Below are positions 7,115 to 14,547 of a stretch of 32,346 nucleotides of DNA, in pieces. The number at the start of each line of letters is the position of its first letter. The stretch's first letter is position 1. The notes beneath the pieces are model-generated. The model ran no database searches. It worked only from the letters and a program-made list of their open reading frames with translations, and was not told the origin of the DNA. The DNA is taken from contig DATAIT010000053.1 in the NCBI GenBank assembly GCA_036262515.1, forward strand, positions 1 through 32,346, given 5' to 3'. A program made the translations under genes and the position numbers. Source of the DNA: Acidimicrobiales bacterium. GTDB lineage: Bacteria; Actinomycetota; Acidimicrobiia; Acidimicrobiales; GCA-2861595.

Positions 7115-8689
7115 GTGAGGAAGGCTCCGCCCGGCGACCGGCCGCGCCTCCATCTGATCTTCCCGAAGTGGCAGGGAACCGGCCTCCAGCTCACCTTCGG
7201 GCACCGGATGCCCCCGATGGCCCTGCTCGTCCTCGCCGCCCTCGCCCGGCGGGCCGGGTGGGATGCCACGGTCGTCGACGAGAACTTCGACCCGCTGCCC
7301 GACCAGCGGCCGGACCTGGTCGCCATCACCGTGTGGACCCCGGTGGCCAACCGTGCCTACCAGCTGGCCGACGGGTACCGGGCCCGCGGGGTGCCGGTCG
7401 TCGTCGGCGGCGTCCACCCGTCGCTGTTGCCCACCGAGGCCCTCCGCCACGCCGACGCGGTGGTCTCCGGCGAGGCCGAGGGCATCCTCGCCACCGTGCT
7501 GGCCGACGCCCTGTCCGGACACCTGAAGCCGCTCTACCAGGGCGAGTGGCAGGGCATGGACTCGGTGCCGACGGCCGACGAGTGGGCGGGCGACATCCGG
7601 CGCATGCCGCTCACCCGCTACGCGCCCCTGAACACGCTGCAGACGACGCGAGGCTGCCGCTTCAACTGCGACTTCTGCTCGGTCATCCGCATCAACGGCA
7701 GGGGGTCGCGACACCGCGACCCTGCGCAGGTGGTCGAGGAGCTCCGTGTGCTCAAGCGGGCCGGGCAGCACCTCGGCCGCTTCGCCTACGTGTTCTTCCT
7801 CGACGACGACCTCGCCGCCGACCTGGACTACACGCGCGACCTGTGCGAGACGCTCGTCCGCTCGAAGGTGCACGTCACCTGGGGCGCGCAGGCGTCGATC
7901 GGGCTGGCCCGTGACACCGAGCTGCTCGATCTGGCCCGGCGCAGCGGGTGCCGGGTCCTGTTCACCGGCTTCGAGAGCGTGTCGCGCGAGGCACTCATCG
8001 AGTGCAACAAGAAGAACCGGCCGGGCCAGTACGGCGAGCTCGTCGACCGTCTCCACACCCGGGGCATCGGCATCGAGGGCGGGTTCATCTTCGGCTTCGA
8101 CACCGACCGCCCCGACGTGTTCCAGGAGACCGTGGAGTTCGTGGACAGGATCGGCGTCGACGTGGCCCACTTCTCGGTGCTCACGCCGTACCCGGGCACG
8201 CACACCTACTCGAGGATGCTGGCGGACGACCGCATCACCTCGTTCGACTGGAGGCGGTACAACCTCTACAACGCCGTGTTCGAGCCGGCCCAGATGACGG
8301 CCTCCCAGCTCGAGGACGGGCTGCGCCAGGCCTACCGCTGGTACTACGCCCGCTCCCGCCGGGTTCGGCGATTCCTGCGCGAGACGGGCCGGCGCGACCC
8401 TCGGTTCAACATGGCCCTCGCCGCCGCGGCCAGCAACTACGACACGCGCTACAGGCATCTCCGGCTGTACCCGGGCTCCGGCTACGAGGCCTGCATGGAC
8501 GACGTGCGGCGCCTGGCCCACGCCAGCGCGGCGCCGGCTCAGGAGGCCCTCACCGTGGCCTTCGCCGACGCCCTCACAGCGACCGTTGGCGGTGGCGGCG
8601 GCGGTGCCTCGCAACGGCCGGCGGCGACCTCGGTGCCCGTCGCCCTCCGCACCCGCCCGGGCCCACCTCCTCGACCCGACGTGCGGTGA
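7115..8689 (+). CDS. B12-binding-domain-type radical SAM protein
   Basis: The N-terminal part (about residues 10-130) has the Rossmann-like cobalamin-binding-domain pattern of class B radical SAM enzymes: MPPMALLVLAALARRAGWD, DLVAITVWTP, VPVVVGGVHPSLLPTEAL, ADAVVSGEAEG. The radical SAM core follows with TRGCRFNCDFCS, a CxxxCxxC [4Fe-4S] motif at Cys181/185/188. Further core strands (YVFFLDDDLAAD, FTGFESVSREAL, GGFIFGFDTD, LTPYPGTHTY) come next, then a basic C-terminal tail. The classical DxHxxG cobalamin His motif is not obvious, so B12 may be bound base-off or not at all. It is probably a methyltransferase or similar, but the substrate is unknown and no pathway gene sits beside it. I chose GTG 7115; GTG 7094 in the same frame is the alternative. 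Confidence 0.85.
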   Translation: MRKAPPGDRPRLHLIFPKWQGTGLQLTFGHRMPPMALLVLAALARRAGWDATVVDENFDPLPDQRPDLVAITVWTPVANRAYQLADGYRARGVPVVVGGVHPSLLPTEALRHADAVVSGEAEGILATVLADALSGHLKPLYQGEWQGMDSVPTADEWAGDIRRMPLTRYAPLNTLQTTRGCRFNCDFCSVIRINGRGSRHRDPAQVVEELRVLKRAGQHLGRFAYVFFLDDDLAADLDYTRDLCETLVRSKVHVTWGAQASIGLARDTELLDLARRSGCRVLFTGFESVSREALIECNKKNRPGQYGELVDRLHTRGIGIEGGFIFGFDTDRPDVFQETVEFVDRIGVDVAHFSVLTPYPGTHTYSRMLADDRITSFDWRRYNLYNAVFEPAQMTASQLEDGLRQAYRWYYARSRRVRRFLRETGRRDPRFNMALAAAASNYDTRYRHLRLYPGSGYEACMDDVRRLAHASAAPAQEALTVAFADALTATVGGGGGGASQRPAATSVPVALRTRPGPPPRPDVR

Positions 8690-8691
8690 GC

Positions 8692-8721
8692 GGTCGTCCC
8701 GAGGCCTCGCCCGGGACGACC
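8692..8721. terminator. Perfect 10-bp hairpin between convergent genes
   Basis: GGTCGTCCCG (8692-8701) is perfectly complementary to CGGGACGACC (8712-8721) around a 10-base loop. It begins 3 bases after the radical SAM stop codon and faces the converging 2-oxoadipate decarboxylase gene, so it probably works as a bidirectional terminator. There is no T-run, as is common at high GC. Confidence 0.7.
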
Positions 8722-8842
8722 ACCCCGTCCACGCCCCCGAGCATCAGGAGGAGCGCGCCGCCGGCGGCCTGATACGCGCTCGCTTCCGGCTGCGACCGAC
8801 GGGCGCCACCAGGGCGGCTTCCGGCGGGCGTCGGGCGGGCGG

Positions 8843-9898
8843 CTACCTCGACGAGTCCGGCCGCGGGCTGCGCGTCATGGCGAAGATCTGCTGGGCGTTG
8901 GCGGCATCGAAGGCGAGGTCCGGCCCGCTGCCGTCCGGGAGGTCGCGCCGGGTGATGAACTCGAAGAACGAGCCGGGCACCTGCCGGTGCACGGTCCTGC
9001 CCTCGGCGCCCCGGAACGTGCGCTCCACCATGGCGGCCCGGTGCGCCGTCTGCAGGATCCGGCCCGTGGACGAGGTCTCGACCTCGTCCTTCACCGGGCG
9101 GCCGGCAGCCCGTTCCGCCCGGGCCACGGCCACCACGTCCCCCACGCGGTCCGTGGCGTGGTTGAACACGGTGCCCTCGGTGGCGATCCACGCCATCTCG
9201 GCGGACTCCGCCAACAGGATCTCGTAGTCGGCCTCGGACGGGTCGTCGTGCTGGCGGGCGAAGCACGACTGGAGGACCGGGAGGAGGGCGATGGCGCGGT
9301 CCGGCGGCAGCGCTCCGGACGTGCGCAGCCGGTCGAGGTCGCCCTGGGCCTGCTCGCCCACCGGGTCGACGGACGTCCCGAGCACTCGTCCCGCCGCCTC
9401 CCGGAACGGCTCCGAGAAGCGCTCGGCGTGCAGCTCACTCACGAAGTACTGCGGGATCGACGCCGGGAGGTCCCGGTGGCACCACGAGCGCCCTGTCATG
9501 CCGAGGCGGTCCAGCGGATAGTTCGAGCGGTGCTCGTAGCCCAGGGCGGACAGCGCCCGGGTCACGCTGTCCTGGCCCGGGGGCAGGGCACCGCAGTCGA
9601 CCCCCTCCACCGTGCGCACCGCCCCGTGGTCGAGGAACACGGTCCCGCCGCCCGCCCATCGATCGGCCACGTACCCCGCCCCCGACGGCACGCGGTCGAG
9701 GAGGTCGTCGAGCAGAACGATGCCGAGGGCCTGGGCCAGGACGCTGCGCCCGATGACATCGGCCGGAGGAACCAGGACGTCCGGGTGCAGGTCGAGGCCG
9801 CCGAGCAGCTCGACGGCGCGGCCCTCCCCCACCCGCGAGGCCAACAGCTCCCGCAGGGCGGACGGTGCGCCCCCGGCCCCGGTCACCGGCGGGCCCAT
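8843..9898 (-). CDS. hglS: 2-oxoadipate dioxygenase/decarboxylase (DUF1338, HglS-type)
   Basis: DUF1338 enzymes use Fe(II) and O2 to convert 2-oxoadipate to D-2-hydroxyglutarate, a late step of lysine breakdown known from Pseudomonas putida HglS and its plant homologue. Candidate metal ligands are visible: His91 in FLDHGAVRT, His247 in TEGTVFNHATDRV and Glu313 in PGSFFEFITRR. Arg95, four residues after His91, matches the spacing of the substrate-binding Arg recalled for HglS (His70/Arg74). The family core LGYEHRSNYPLDRLGMTGR and SIPQYFVSELHAERF is also present. I chose ATG 9898, giving 351 residues; GTG 9919 in frame is possible. It follows the saccharopine dehydrogenase gene closely on the same strand and is probably co-transcribed with it. 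The assignment rests on family motifs plus neighbours. Confidence 0.85.
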   Translation of the reverse strand: MGPPVTGAGGAPSALRELLASRVGEGRAVELLGGLDLHPDVLVPPADVIGRSVLAQALGIVLLDDLLDRVPSGAGYVADRWAGGGTVFLDHGAVRTVEGVDCGALPPGQDSVTRALSALGYEHRSNYPLDRLGMTGRSWCHRDLPASIPQYFVSELHAERFSEPFREAAGRVLGTSVDPVGEQAQGDLDRLRTSGALPPDRAIALLPVLQSCFARQHDDPSEADYEILLAESAEMAWIATEGTVFNHATDRVGDVVAVARAERAAGRPVKDEVETSSTGRILQTAHRAAMVERTFRGAEGRTVHRQVPGSFFEFITRRDLPDGSGPDLAFDAANAQQIFAMTRSPRPDSSR

Positions 9899-9935
9899 GC
9901 GGCCGCCACGGGGCGGCACAGTCGAGCGGCGGTGG

Positions 9936-11030
9936 TCATGCCGCCAGGAGCGGGGAGTCGGAGAACAGGCGCCCGGCCGACGTGGAGGCGAGCGCCTCGT
10001 AGCCCACGTCCTCCTGACGGATCAGGCCCCTGGCGGAAAGCGCCCCGTCCGCCACCAGCTCGGCCACGGCGCAGGCCGACGCCGCCGTGGTCCAGGAGAT
10101 GGCGCGCCAGCGCCGGCCCTCGAGCTGCAGGGGCACGTACGAGCGCACGACCTCCTCGCGCACGTGCAGCCCCGCCCGCTCGCCCTCGGCGGCTGCGTAG
10201 AGGTAGACGACGTCGTCGTCCACCGGTGGCTTGGCCTGCACGAGGATGCGCCCGGCCAGGGATCGGTCCTGGCGCATGTGCAGCTCGTCGAAGAAGAACC
10301 GCATGAGCTGGCAGTGCCCCGGATACCGCAGCGTCTTGTAGTCGAGGCGGTCGAGGCGCCCCTCGAACGAGTCGCACATGGTGCCGAGGCCGCCCGAGGT
10401 CGCGAAGGCCTCCAGCCGGGTGCCGCCGATCCACACCGTCTCCAGATCGCTCATGGCGGGCACCAGGCGCAGGCGCCCGTCGCGGATGACCTCGCAGTCG
10501 TTCAGGTACTCGTTCACCACGCCCTCGGGCGACCAGTTGAACGCGTACCCGAGCAGCCCGCTCGGGTTCCGGGGAAGGGCCCCGACCTTGAGCTCGAGCG
10601 ACTGGAGGCGATCGAAGCCGGCGGCCAGGGCGGCACCGACGATGGCGATGAGACCGGGTGCGAGGCCGCAGCCGGGGACGATCGCCACCGGCGCGCCGCG
10701 GGCGAGCTCGGCCACGCGATGGGCGCTCGTCACGTCCTCGGACAGGTCGAAGTAGTGGACGCCGGCCTGCATCGACGCCTCCGCCACCACCCGATTGAAG
10801 CGGAACGGCAGGCACGACACGACGGCATCGGTCTCCTCCAGAGCGCGCTCCAACGCTCCGGGAACGGTGACGTCGAGCTCCGTGACGGCGAAGGGCATCG
10901 GTCCCCTCGTGGCGAGGTCCGCCCCGGTGACGGCGAAGCCGGCGCGTTGCAGGAGCCGGGCCAGGAGCTCGCCGACGTTCCCGAGCCCTACCACGAGGAC
11001 CCTCGAGAACACCCGCGTCACATCCTCCAT
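9936..11030 (-). CDS. Saccharopine dehydrogenase family protein (Lys9-like)
   Basis: The N-terminal Rossmann fold reads RVLVVGLGNVGELLARLL (NAD(P)-binding GxGxxG type). It is followed by DAVVSCLPFRFNRVVAEA, GVHYFDLSEDV and VPGCGLAPGLIAIV, all typical of the saccharopine dehydrogenase/reductase family. The 364-residue length suits a stand-alone enzyme without the fused lysine-ketoglutarate reductase domain of plants and animals. The expected reaction is oxidation of saccharopine to glutamate and 2-aminoadipate semialdehyde. That direction is inferred from the divergent ALDH7 gene, whose product would consume the semialdehyde, and from the downstream HglS-type gene. The start is ATG 11030. Only 37 bases separate it from the ALDH7 start, so the two promoters must overlap. 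A related reductase with another substrate cannot be excluded from sequence alone. Confidence 0.82.
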   Translation of the reverse strand: MEDVTRVFSRVLVVGLGNVGELLARLLQRAGFAVTGADLATRGPMPFAVTELDVTVPGALERALEETDAVVSCLPFRFNRVVAEASMQAGVHYFDLSEDVTSAHRVAELARGAPVAIVPGCGLAPGLIAIVGAALAAGFDRLQSLELKVGALPRNPSGLLGYAFNWSPEGVVNEYLNDCEVIRDGRLRLVPAMSDLETVWIGGTRLEAFATSGGLGTMCDSFEGRLDRLDYKTLRYPGHCQLMRFFFDELHMRQDRSLAGRILVQAKPPVDDDVVYLYAAAEGERAGLHVREEVVRSYVPLQLEGRRWRAISWTTAASACAVAELVADGALSARGLIRQEDVGYEALASTSAGRLFSDSPLLAA

Positions 11031-11067
11031 CGTACGGGGGTCCTGCCATCATGGAGACGACCAGTCC

Positions 11068-12624
11068 ATGGGTCCCATTCCCGGAATCGACGAGCTGTCA
11101 CGGTCGGCCGTCCAGGCCTTCGAGCGGCTGGGCGCGCCCTGGCCGGACTCCGGACGGACCGGCGGCGACGGGCCCCGGGCGCTGGCGACGCGCACAGCGA
11201 TCACGGGCGGCACCCTGGGTCTGGTCGCCGCCTCCACCCCCGGCGAGGTCGACGCCGCCGTCGCCCGGGCGACCGCGGCGTTCGTCGCCTGGCGGAGCGT
11301 CCCGGCACCTGTCCGCGGCGACGTGGTGCGCCGCCTCGGCGCACTGCTGCGGGCCCACAAGGCGGACCTGGCGTCGCTGGTGACGTTGGAGGCCGGCAAG
11401 ATCGGGTCGGAGGCGCTGGGCGAGGTGCAGGAGATGATCGACATGTGCGACTTCGCCGTCGGCCTCTCGCGCCAGCTCTACGGCCTCACCATGGCGTCGG
11501 AGCGGCCCGGCCACCGGATGATGGAGGTGTGGCACCCCCTCGGCGTGTGCGCCGTGATCACGTCGTTCAACTTCCCGGTCGCGGTATGGGCGTGGAACGC
11601 GGCGTTGGCCCTGGTGTGCGGTGACCCGGTGGTGTGGAAGCCGTCCGAGAAGACGCTGCTCACCGCCCTGGCCTGCGTCGCCCTGGTCGACCGGGCGGCG
11701 GCCGACGCCGGCGCACCGGCCGACCTGGTGCAGGTCGTCGCCGGCGGGCCCGACGTCGGGGAGCGCCTGGCCCGCGACCCGAGGGTGCCCCTCGTGTCGG
11801 CCACGGGGTCGACCCGGATGGGCCGGGCGGTGGCGCCCGCGGTGGCGTCCCGGTTCGGCCGCACCCTCCTCGAGCTGAGCGGCAACAACGCGGCGGTGGT
11901 CACGCCGACCGCCGATCTCGACCTGGCCGTCCGCGCCGTGGCCTTCGCGGCGGTGGGAACGGCGGGCCAGCGCTGCACCACCCTGCGCCGGCTCATCGTC
12001 CATCGCGCGGTGCACGCCGAGCTGGTCGACCGTCTGGCGTCGGCCTACGCCACCCTGCCGGTGGGCAACCCGATGGACGACGCCACGCTCGTGGGACCGC
12101 TGGTCGACGGCCCGGCGTTCGACGGATTCACCGCCGCCCTGGCCGCGGTCCCCGGCAGCGGCGGCACGGTGGTGTGCGGCGGGGAACGGGTCCTCGCCGA
12201 GGAGGCGCCCGAGGCGTTCTACGTCCGCCCGGCCGTCGCCGTAATGCCCGCCCAGACCGACCTGGTGCTGCGCGAGACGTTCGCGCCCCTCCTGTACGTC
12301 CTCGCCTACGACGACTGGGAGGAGGCCGTCGCTCTGCACAACGCGGCCAGCCATGGGCTGTCGTCATCGGTGTTCACCACCGACCTGCGGGAGGCCGAGC
12401 GATTCCTCGGGCCGGCCGGCTCCGACTGCGGCATCGCCAACGTGAACATCGGTCCGTCGGGCGCCGAGATCGGCGGCGCCTTCGGCGGCGAGAAGGACAC
12501 CGGCGGTGGGCGGGAGGCGGGCTCCGACGCCTGGCGCTCCTACATGCGCCGCATGACCTGCACGGTGAACGCTTCGGGCGAGCTCCCCCTCGCCCAGGGG
12601 GTCGAGTTCCTCCCGCCCACCTGA
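11068..12624 (+). CDS. 2-aminoadipate semialdehyde dehydrogenase (ALDH7 family)
   Basis: The protein oxidises an aldehyde with NAD(P)+, most likely 2-aminoadipate 6-semialdehyde (in equilibrium with piperideine-6-carboxylate) to 2-aminoadipate. ALDH7/antiquitin hallmarks are present: ITSFNFPVAVWAWNAALAL, VWKPSEKT and VSATGSTRMG. The catalytic base is Glu269 (LELSGNNAAVV) and the nucleophile is Cys303 (GTAGQRCTTLRRL). The C-terminal NVNIGPSGAEIGGAFGGEK is the region that distinguishes ALDH7 from generic ALDHs. It has 518 residues from ATG 11068, which has GGAG about 11 bases upstream. It is divergent from saccharopine dehydrogenase and convergent with the D-2-hydroxyglutarate dehydrogenase-like gene, placing three adjacent steps of the pathway around it. 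Confidence 0.88.
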   Translation: MGPIPGIDELSRSAVQAFERLGAPWPDSGRTGGDGPRALATRTAITGGTLGLVAASTPGEVDAAVARATAAFVAWRSVPAPVRGDVVRRLGALLRAHKADLASLVTLEAGKIGSEALGEVQEMIDMCDFAVGLSRQLYGLTMASERPGHRMMEVWHPLGVCAVITSFNFPVAVWAWNAALALVCGDPVVWKPSEKTLLTALACVALVDRAAADAGAPADLVQVVAGGPDVGERLARDPRVPLVSATGSTRMGRAVAPAVASRFGRTLLELSGNNAAVVTPTADLDLAVRAVAFAAVGTAGQRCTTLRRLIVHRAVHAELVDRLASAYATLPVGNPMDDATLVGPLVDGPAFDGFTAALAAVPGSGGTVVCGGERVLAEEAPEAFYVRPAVAVMPAQTDLVLRETFAPLLYVLAYDDWEEAVALHNAASHGLSSSVFTTDLREAERFLGPAGSDCGIANVNIGPSGAEIGGAFGGEKDTGGGREAGSDAWRSYMRRMTCTVNASGELPLAQGVEFLPPT

Positions 12625-12664
12625 CCCTTCCCACGCACGGAGCACCGCGGACTCCGGCCGCTGG

Positions 12665-14053
12665 TCACTCGGACGCGGGCGGGAATGCGGGCAGGAGGAC
12701 GTTGGGGTTGAGGATGCCGGCCGGGTCGAGGGCCGACTTCACCGCCCGGAAGGCGGCGAGCTCGGCCGGGCTGCGGGTGCGGGCCAGCCACGCCTTCTTG
12801 GCCGTACCGATCCCGTGCTCGGCGCTGATGCTGCCCCCCATTTCGACGACGAGGGCCAGCACGGCGTCGTCGGCGGCCATGTCGTCGAGCGGGAGGCCCG
12901 TCACGTTGACGTGGACGTTGCCGTCGCCGGCGTGCCCGAACAGCCAGGTCCGGGCGTCCGGAGCGACGCCGGCGACGACCGCCGGCACCTCGGCGACGAA
13001 GTCGGCCAGCCGGCCGGACGGCAGGGTCACGTCGAGCTTGTGCGGCGGGCCCAGCGTGTTGAGCGCTTCGGTGTGGGCCTCGCGGTAGCGCCACAACTCC
13101 GCTCGTCGCACCGAATCCTCGGCCACCGCCACGTCGGCCACCGCCGGCAGCGATGCGACGCCGTCGGCCAGCTCCGTCATCGGGCTGGTCCGGCCGGCCG
13201 CCTCGACGAGGAGGTAGGCGGCATGGGGGGACGGGAACGGCGCCGCCAGCCCGGCGGCCTGACGCACGAGAGCGAGCCCGTCGGCCAGGAACAGCTCGGC
13301 CGCCTCGAGCGACGGGACGCTGCGGCGGAGCGCTCCGGCCGCGTCCACCGCGTGCGCCGGGTCGGCGAAGGCCAGGAGGGCGACGACCCGCTCGGGCGCC
13401 GGCGCAACGAGCCGCACGCGGGCGGCGGTGACCACGCCGAGCGTGCCCTCGCTCCCGCACAGGAGCGACGGCAGGTGGTAGCCGGTGTTGTCCTTCACCA
13501 GACCGTGCAGGTGCGACACGACCGACCCGTCGCCCAAAACGGCCTCGATCCCGACCAGCTGGGCCCGCGTGTCGCCGTAGCGGAGGACCTTCAGCCCGCC
13601 CGCGTTGGTGGCCACCGATCCCCCGACCGACGCCGAGTCCCTGCTCCCGAAGTCGACCCCGTAGGCCCAGCCGGCTTCCCCGGCGGACCGCTGCACGGCG
13701 GCCAGCGGCGACCCGGCGCCGGCCGTGACCTGCCCGGCCCGCTCGTCCACCGGACCCACGACGGCCAGGCGGCGGAGGCTGAGCACCACCTCGCCGCCGA
13801 GCGGCACGCCCCCGCCCACCAGGCCGGTGTTGCCGCCCTGGGGAACCACGGCGACCTCCGACGCCCCGCACAACGCGATGAGGGCGGCCACCTCGTCGGT
13901 GGATGCCGGGCGGACGACGGCGGGCGTGGCGCCCCGGAAGCGGCCGGTCCAGTCGACGCAGTAGCCGGCCACCACGTCCGGCTCCGTCAGGACGTGGGCG
14001 GCCCCGACGACGTCCACCAACTGCGACCGGAGCCGCCCCGACAACGCGTCCAC
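12665..14053 (-). CDS. FAD-linked oxidase, probable D-2-hydroxyglutarate dehydrogenase
   Basis: This is a GlcD/D2HGDH-type flavoprotein. The PCMH-type FAD-binding domain has VVPQGGNTGLVGGGVPLGG near residue 68, GSVATNAGGLKVLRYGDTR and GSEGTLGVVT. The C-terminal substrate domain has GHAGDGNVHVNV, ISAEHGIGTAKK and LDPAGILNPN. Relatives oxidise D-lactate, glycolate or D-2-hydroxyglutarate and pass electrons to quinone or electron-transfer flavoprotein. D-2-hydroxyglutarate is the best guess because the HglS-type enzyme 3 kb away would make it, but motifs alone do not separate the three substrates. I chose GTG 14053, giving 462 residues, the usual size. It has no Shine-Dalgarno sequence but has CACCAT 6 bases before the start. 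It is convergent with the ALDH7 gene with a 40-base gap. Confidence 0.82.
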   Translation of the reverse strand: MDALSGRLRSQLVDVVGAAHVLTEPDVVAGYCVDWTGRFRGATPAVVRPASTDEVAALIALCGASEVAVVPQGGNTGLVGGGVPLGGEVVLSLRRLAVVGPVDERAGQVTAGAGSPLAAVQRSAGEAGWAYGVDFGSRDSASVGGSVATNAGGLKVLRYGDTRAQLVGIEAVLGDGSVVSHLHGLVKDNTGYHLPSLLCGSEGTLGVVTAARVRLVAPAPERVVALLAFADPAHAVDAAGALRRSVPSLEAAELFLADGLALVRQAAGLAAPFPSPHAAYLLVEAAGRTSPMTELADGVASLPAVADVAVAEDSVRRAELWRYREAHTEALNTLGPPHKLDVTLPSGRLADFVAEVPAVVAGVAPDARTWLFGHAGDGNVHVNVTGLPLDDMAADDAVLALVVEMGGSISAEHGIGTAKKAWLARTRSPAELAAFRAVKSALDPAGILNPNVLLPAFPPASE

Positions 14054-14107
14054 CGCCCGATGGTGGCACCACCGGGCGCCGCCCCGTGGAGGCGGCACCG
14101 GTGTCGG

Positions 14108-14143
14108 GCCCCGGCCGCCCACCCGGCGGGCGGCGCCCGGGGC
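14108..14143 (-). terminator. GC-rich hairpin after the MMPL-lipoprotein operon
   Basis: GCCCCGGCCGCCC (14108-14120) can pair with GGGCGGCGCCCGGGGC (14128-14143) with a small bulge. It sits 5 bases past the stop codon of the lipoprotein-like gene, in its direction of transcription. No U-run follows. Confidence 0.55.
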
Positions 14144-14148
14144 GGCCG

Positions 14149-14547
14149 TCAGGCGGTGGGCGGCTCCTTGCCGCCCCGGCGGACGATCTCGTTGACCCGC
14201 CTGCACTCCGCCGTGAGGGCGTCGACAGCAGGGTCGATGCCCGGCGTGCCGCGGGTGGACTGCACCACCCGGATGCCGACCACCAGGGGGTCCCACCGGT
14301 CATCCACCTCGGCCGCCGCCTCGGCGTCGGCCCTGGCCTCGTCGACCTGCTCGACCGATGGCAACCGGCCCCTGGCCACCGGCTCGAGGGCGCCGATGCA
14401 CGCATCCTGGGCGTGCTCGGCCGCCCTCGACTCCGGGCTGCGGCGCCCGCAGGCGACGCCCACGACCGACGCCAGGACGACCGCGGCAGCCACGAGGCCG
14501 GGGGCGATGCGGCCGCGCCGGCGGGACGGCCGCCTGCCGTCGGTCAG
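14149..14547 (-). CDS. Putative small lipoprotein, probable CTG start
   Basis: The 132-residue product has a basic N-terminus (RRPSRRRGR), a hydrophobic run (LVAAAVVLASVVGVAC) ending at a cysteine, and then a hydrophilic Ala/Glu/Asp-rich, probably helical domain with two further Cys (DACIG, TAECRR). This looks like a lipoprotein signal, although Gly rather than Leu at position -3 makes the lipobox weak. No ATG, GTG or TTG is suitably placed in this frame. A CTG at 14547-14545 has AAGGA 6 bases upstream and overlaps the MMPL stop as CTGA. I recognise no family. Tight coupling suggests it works with the exporter in the membrane or cell envelope. A start farther inside the MMPL gene is possible. 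Confidence 0.62.
   Translation of the reverse strand: MTDGRRPSRRRGRIAPGLVAAAVVLASVVGVACGRRSPESRAAEHAQDACIGALEPVARGRLPSVEQVDEARADAEAAAEVDDRWDPLVVGIRVVQSTRGTPGIDPAVDALTAECRRVNEIVRRGGKEPPTA

Noticed and set aside
8723..8842. Short minus-strand peptide-like stretch (GGALLLMLGGVDGVVVPG) past the HglS-type stop
   Set aside because: It has no start codon with a ribosome binding site and lies in a convergent gap beside a terminator; coincidence is likely.
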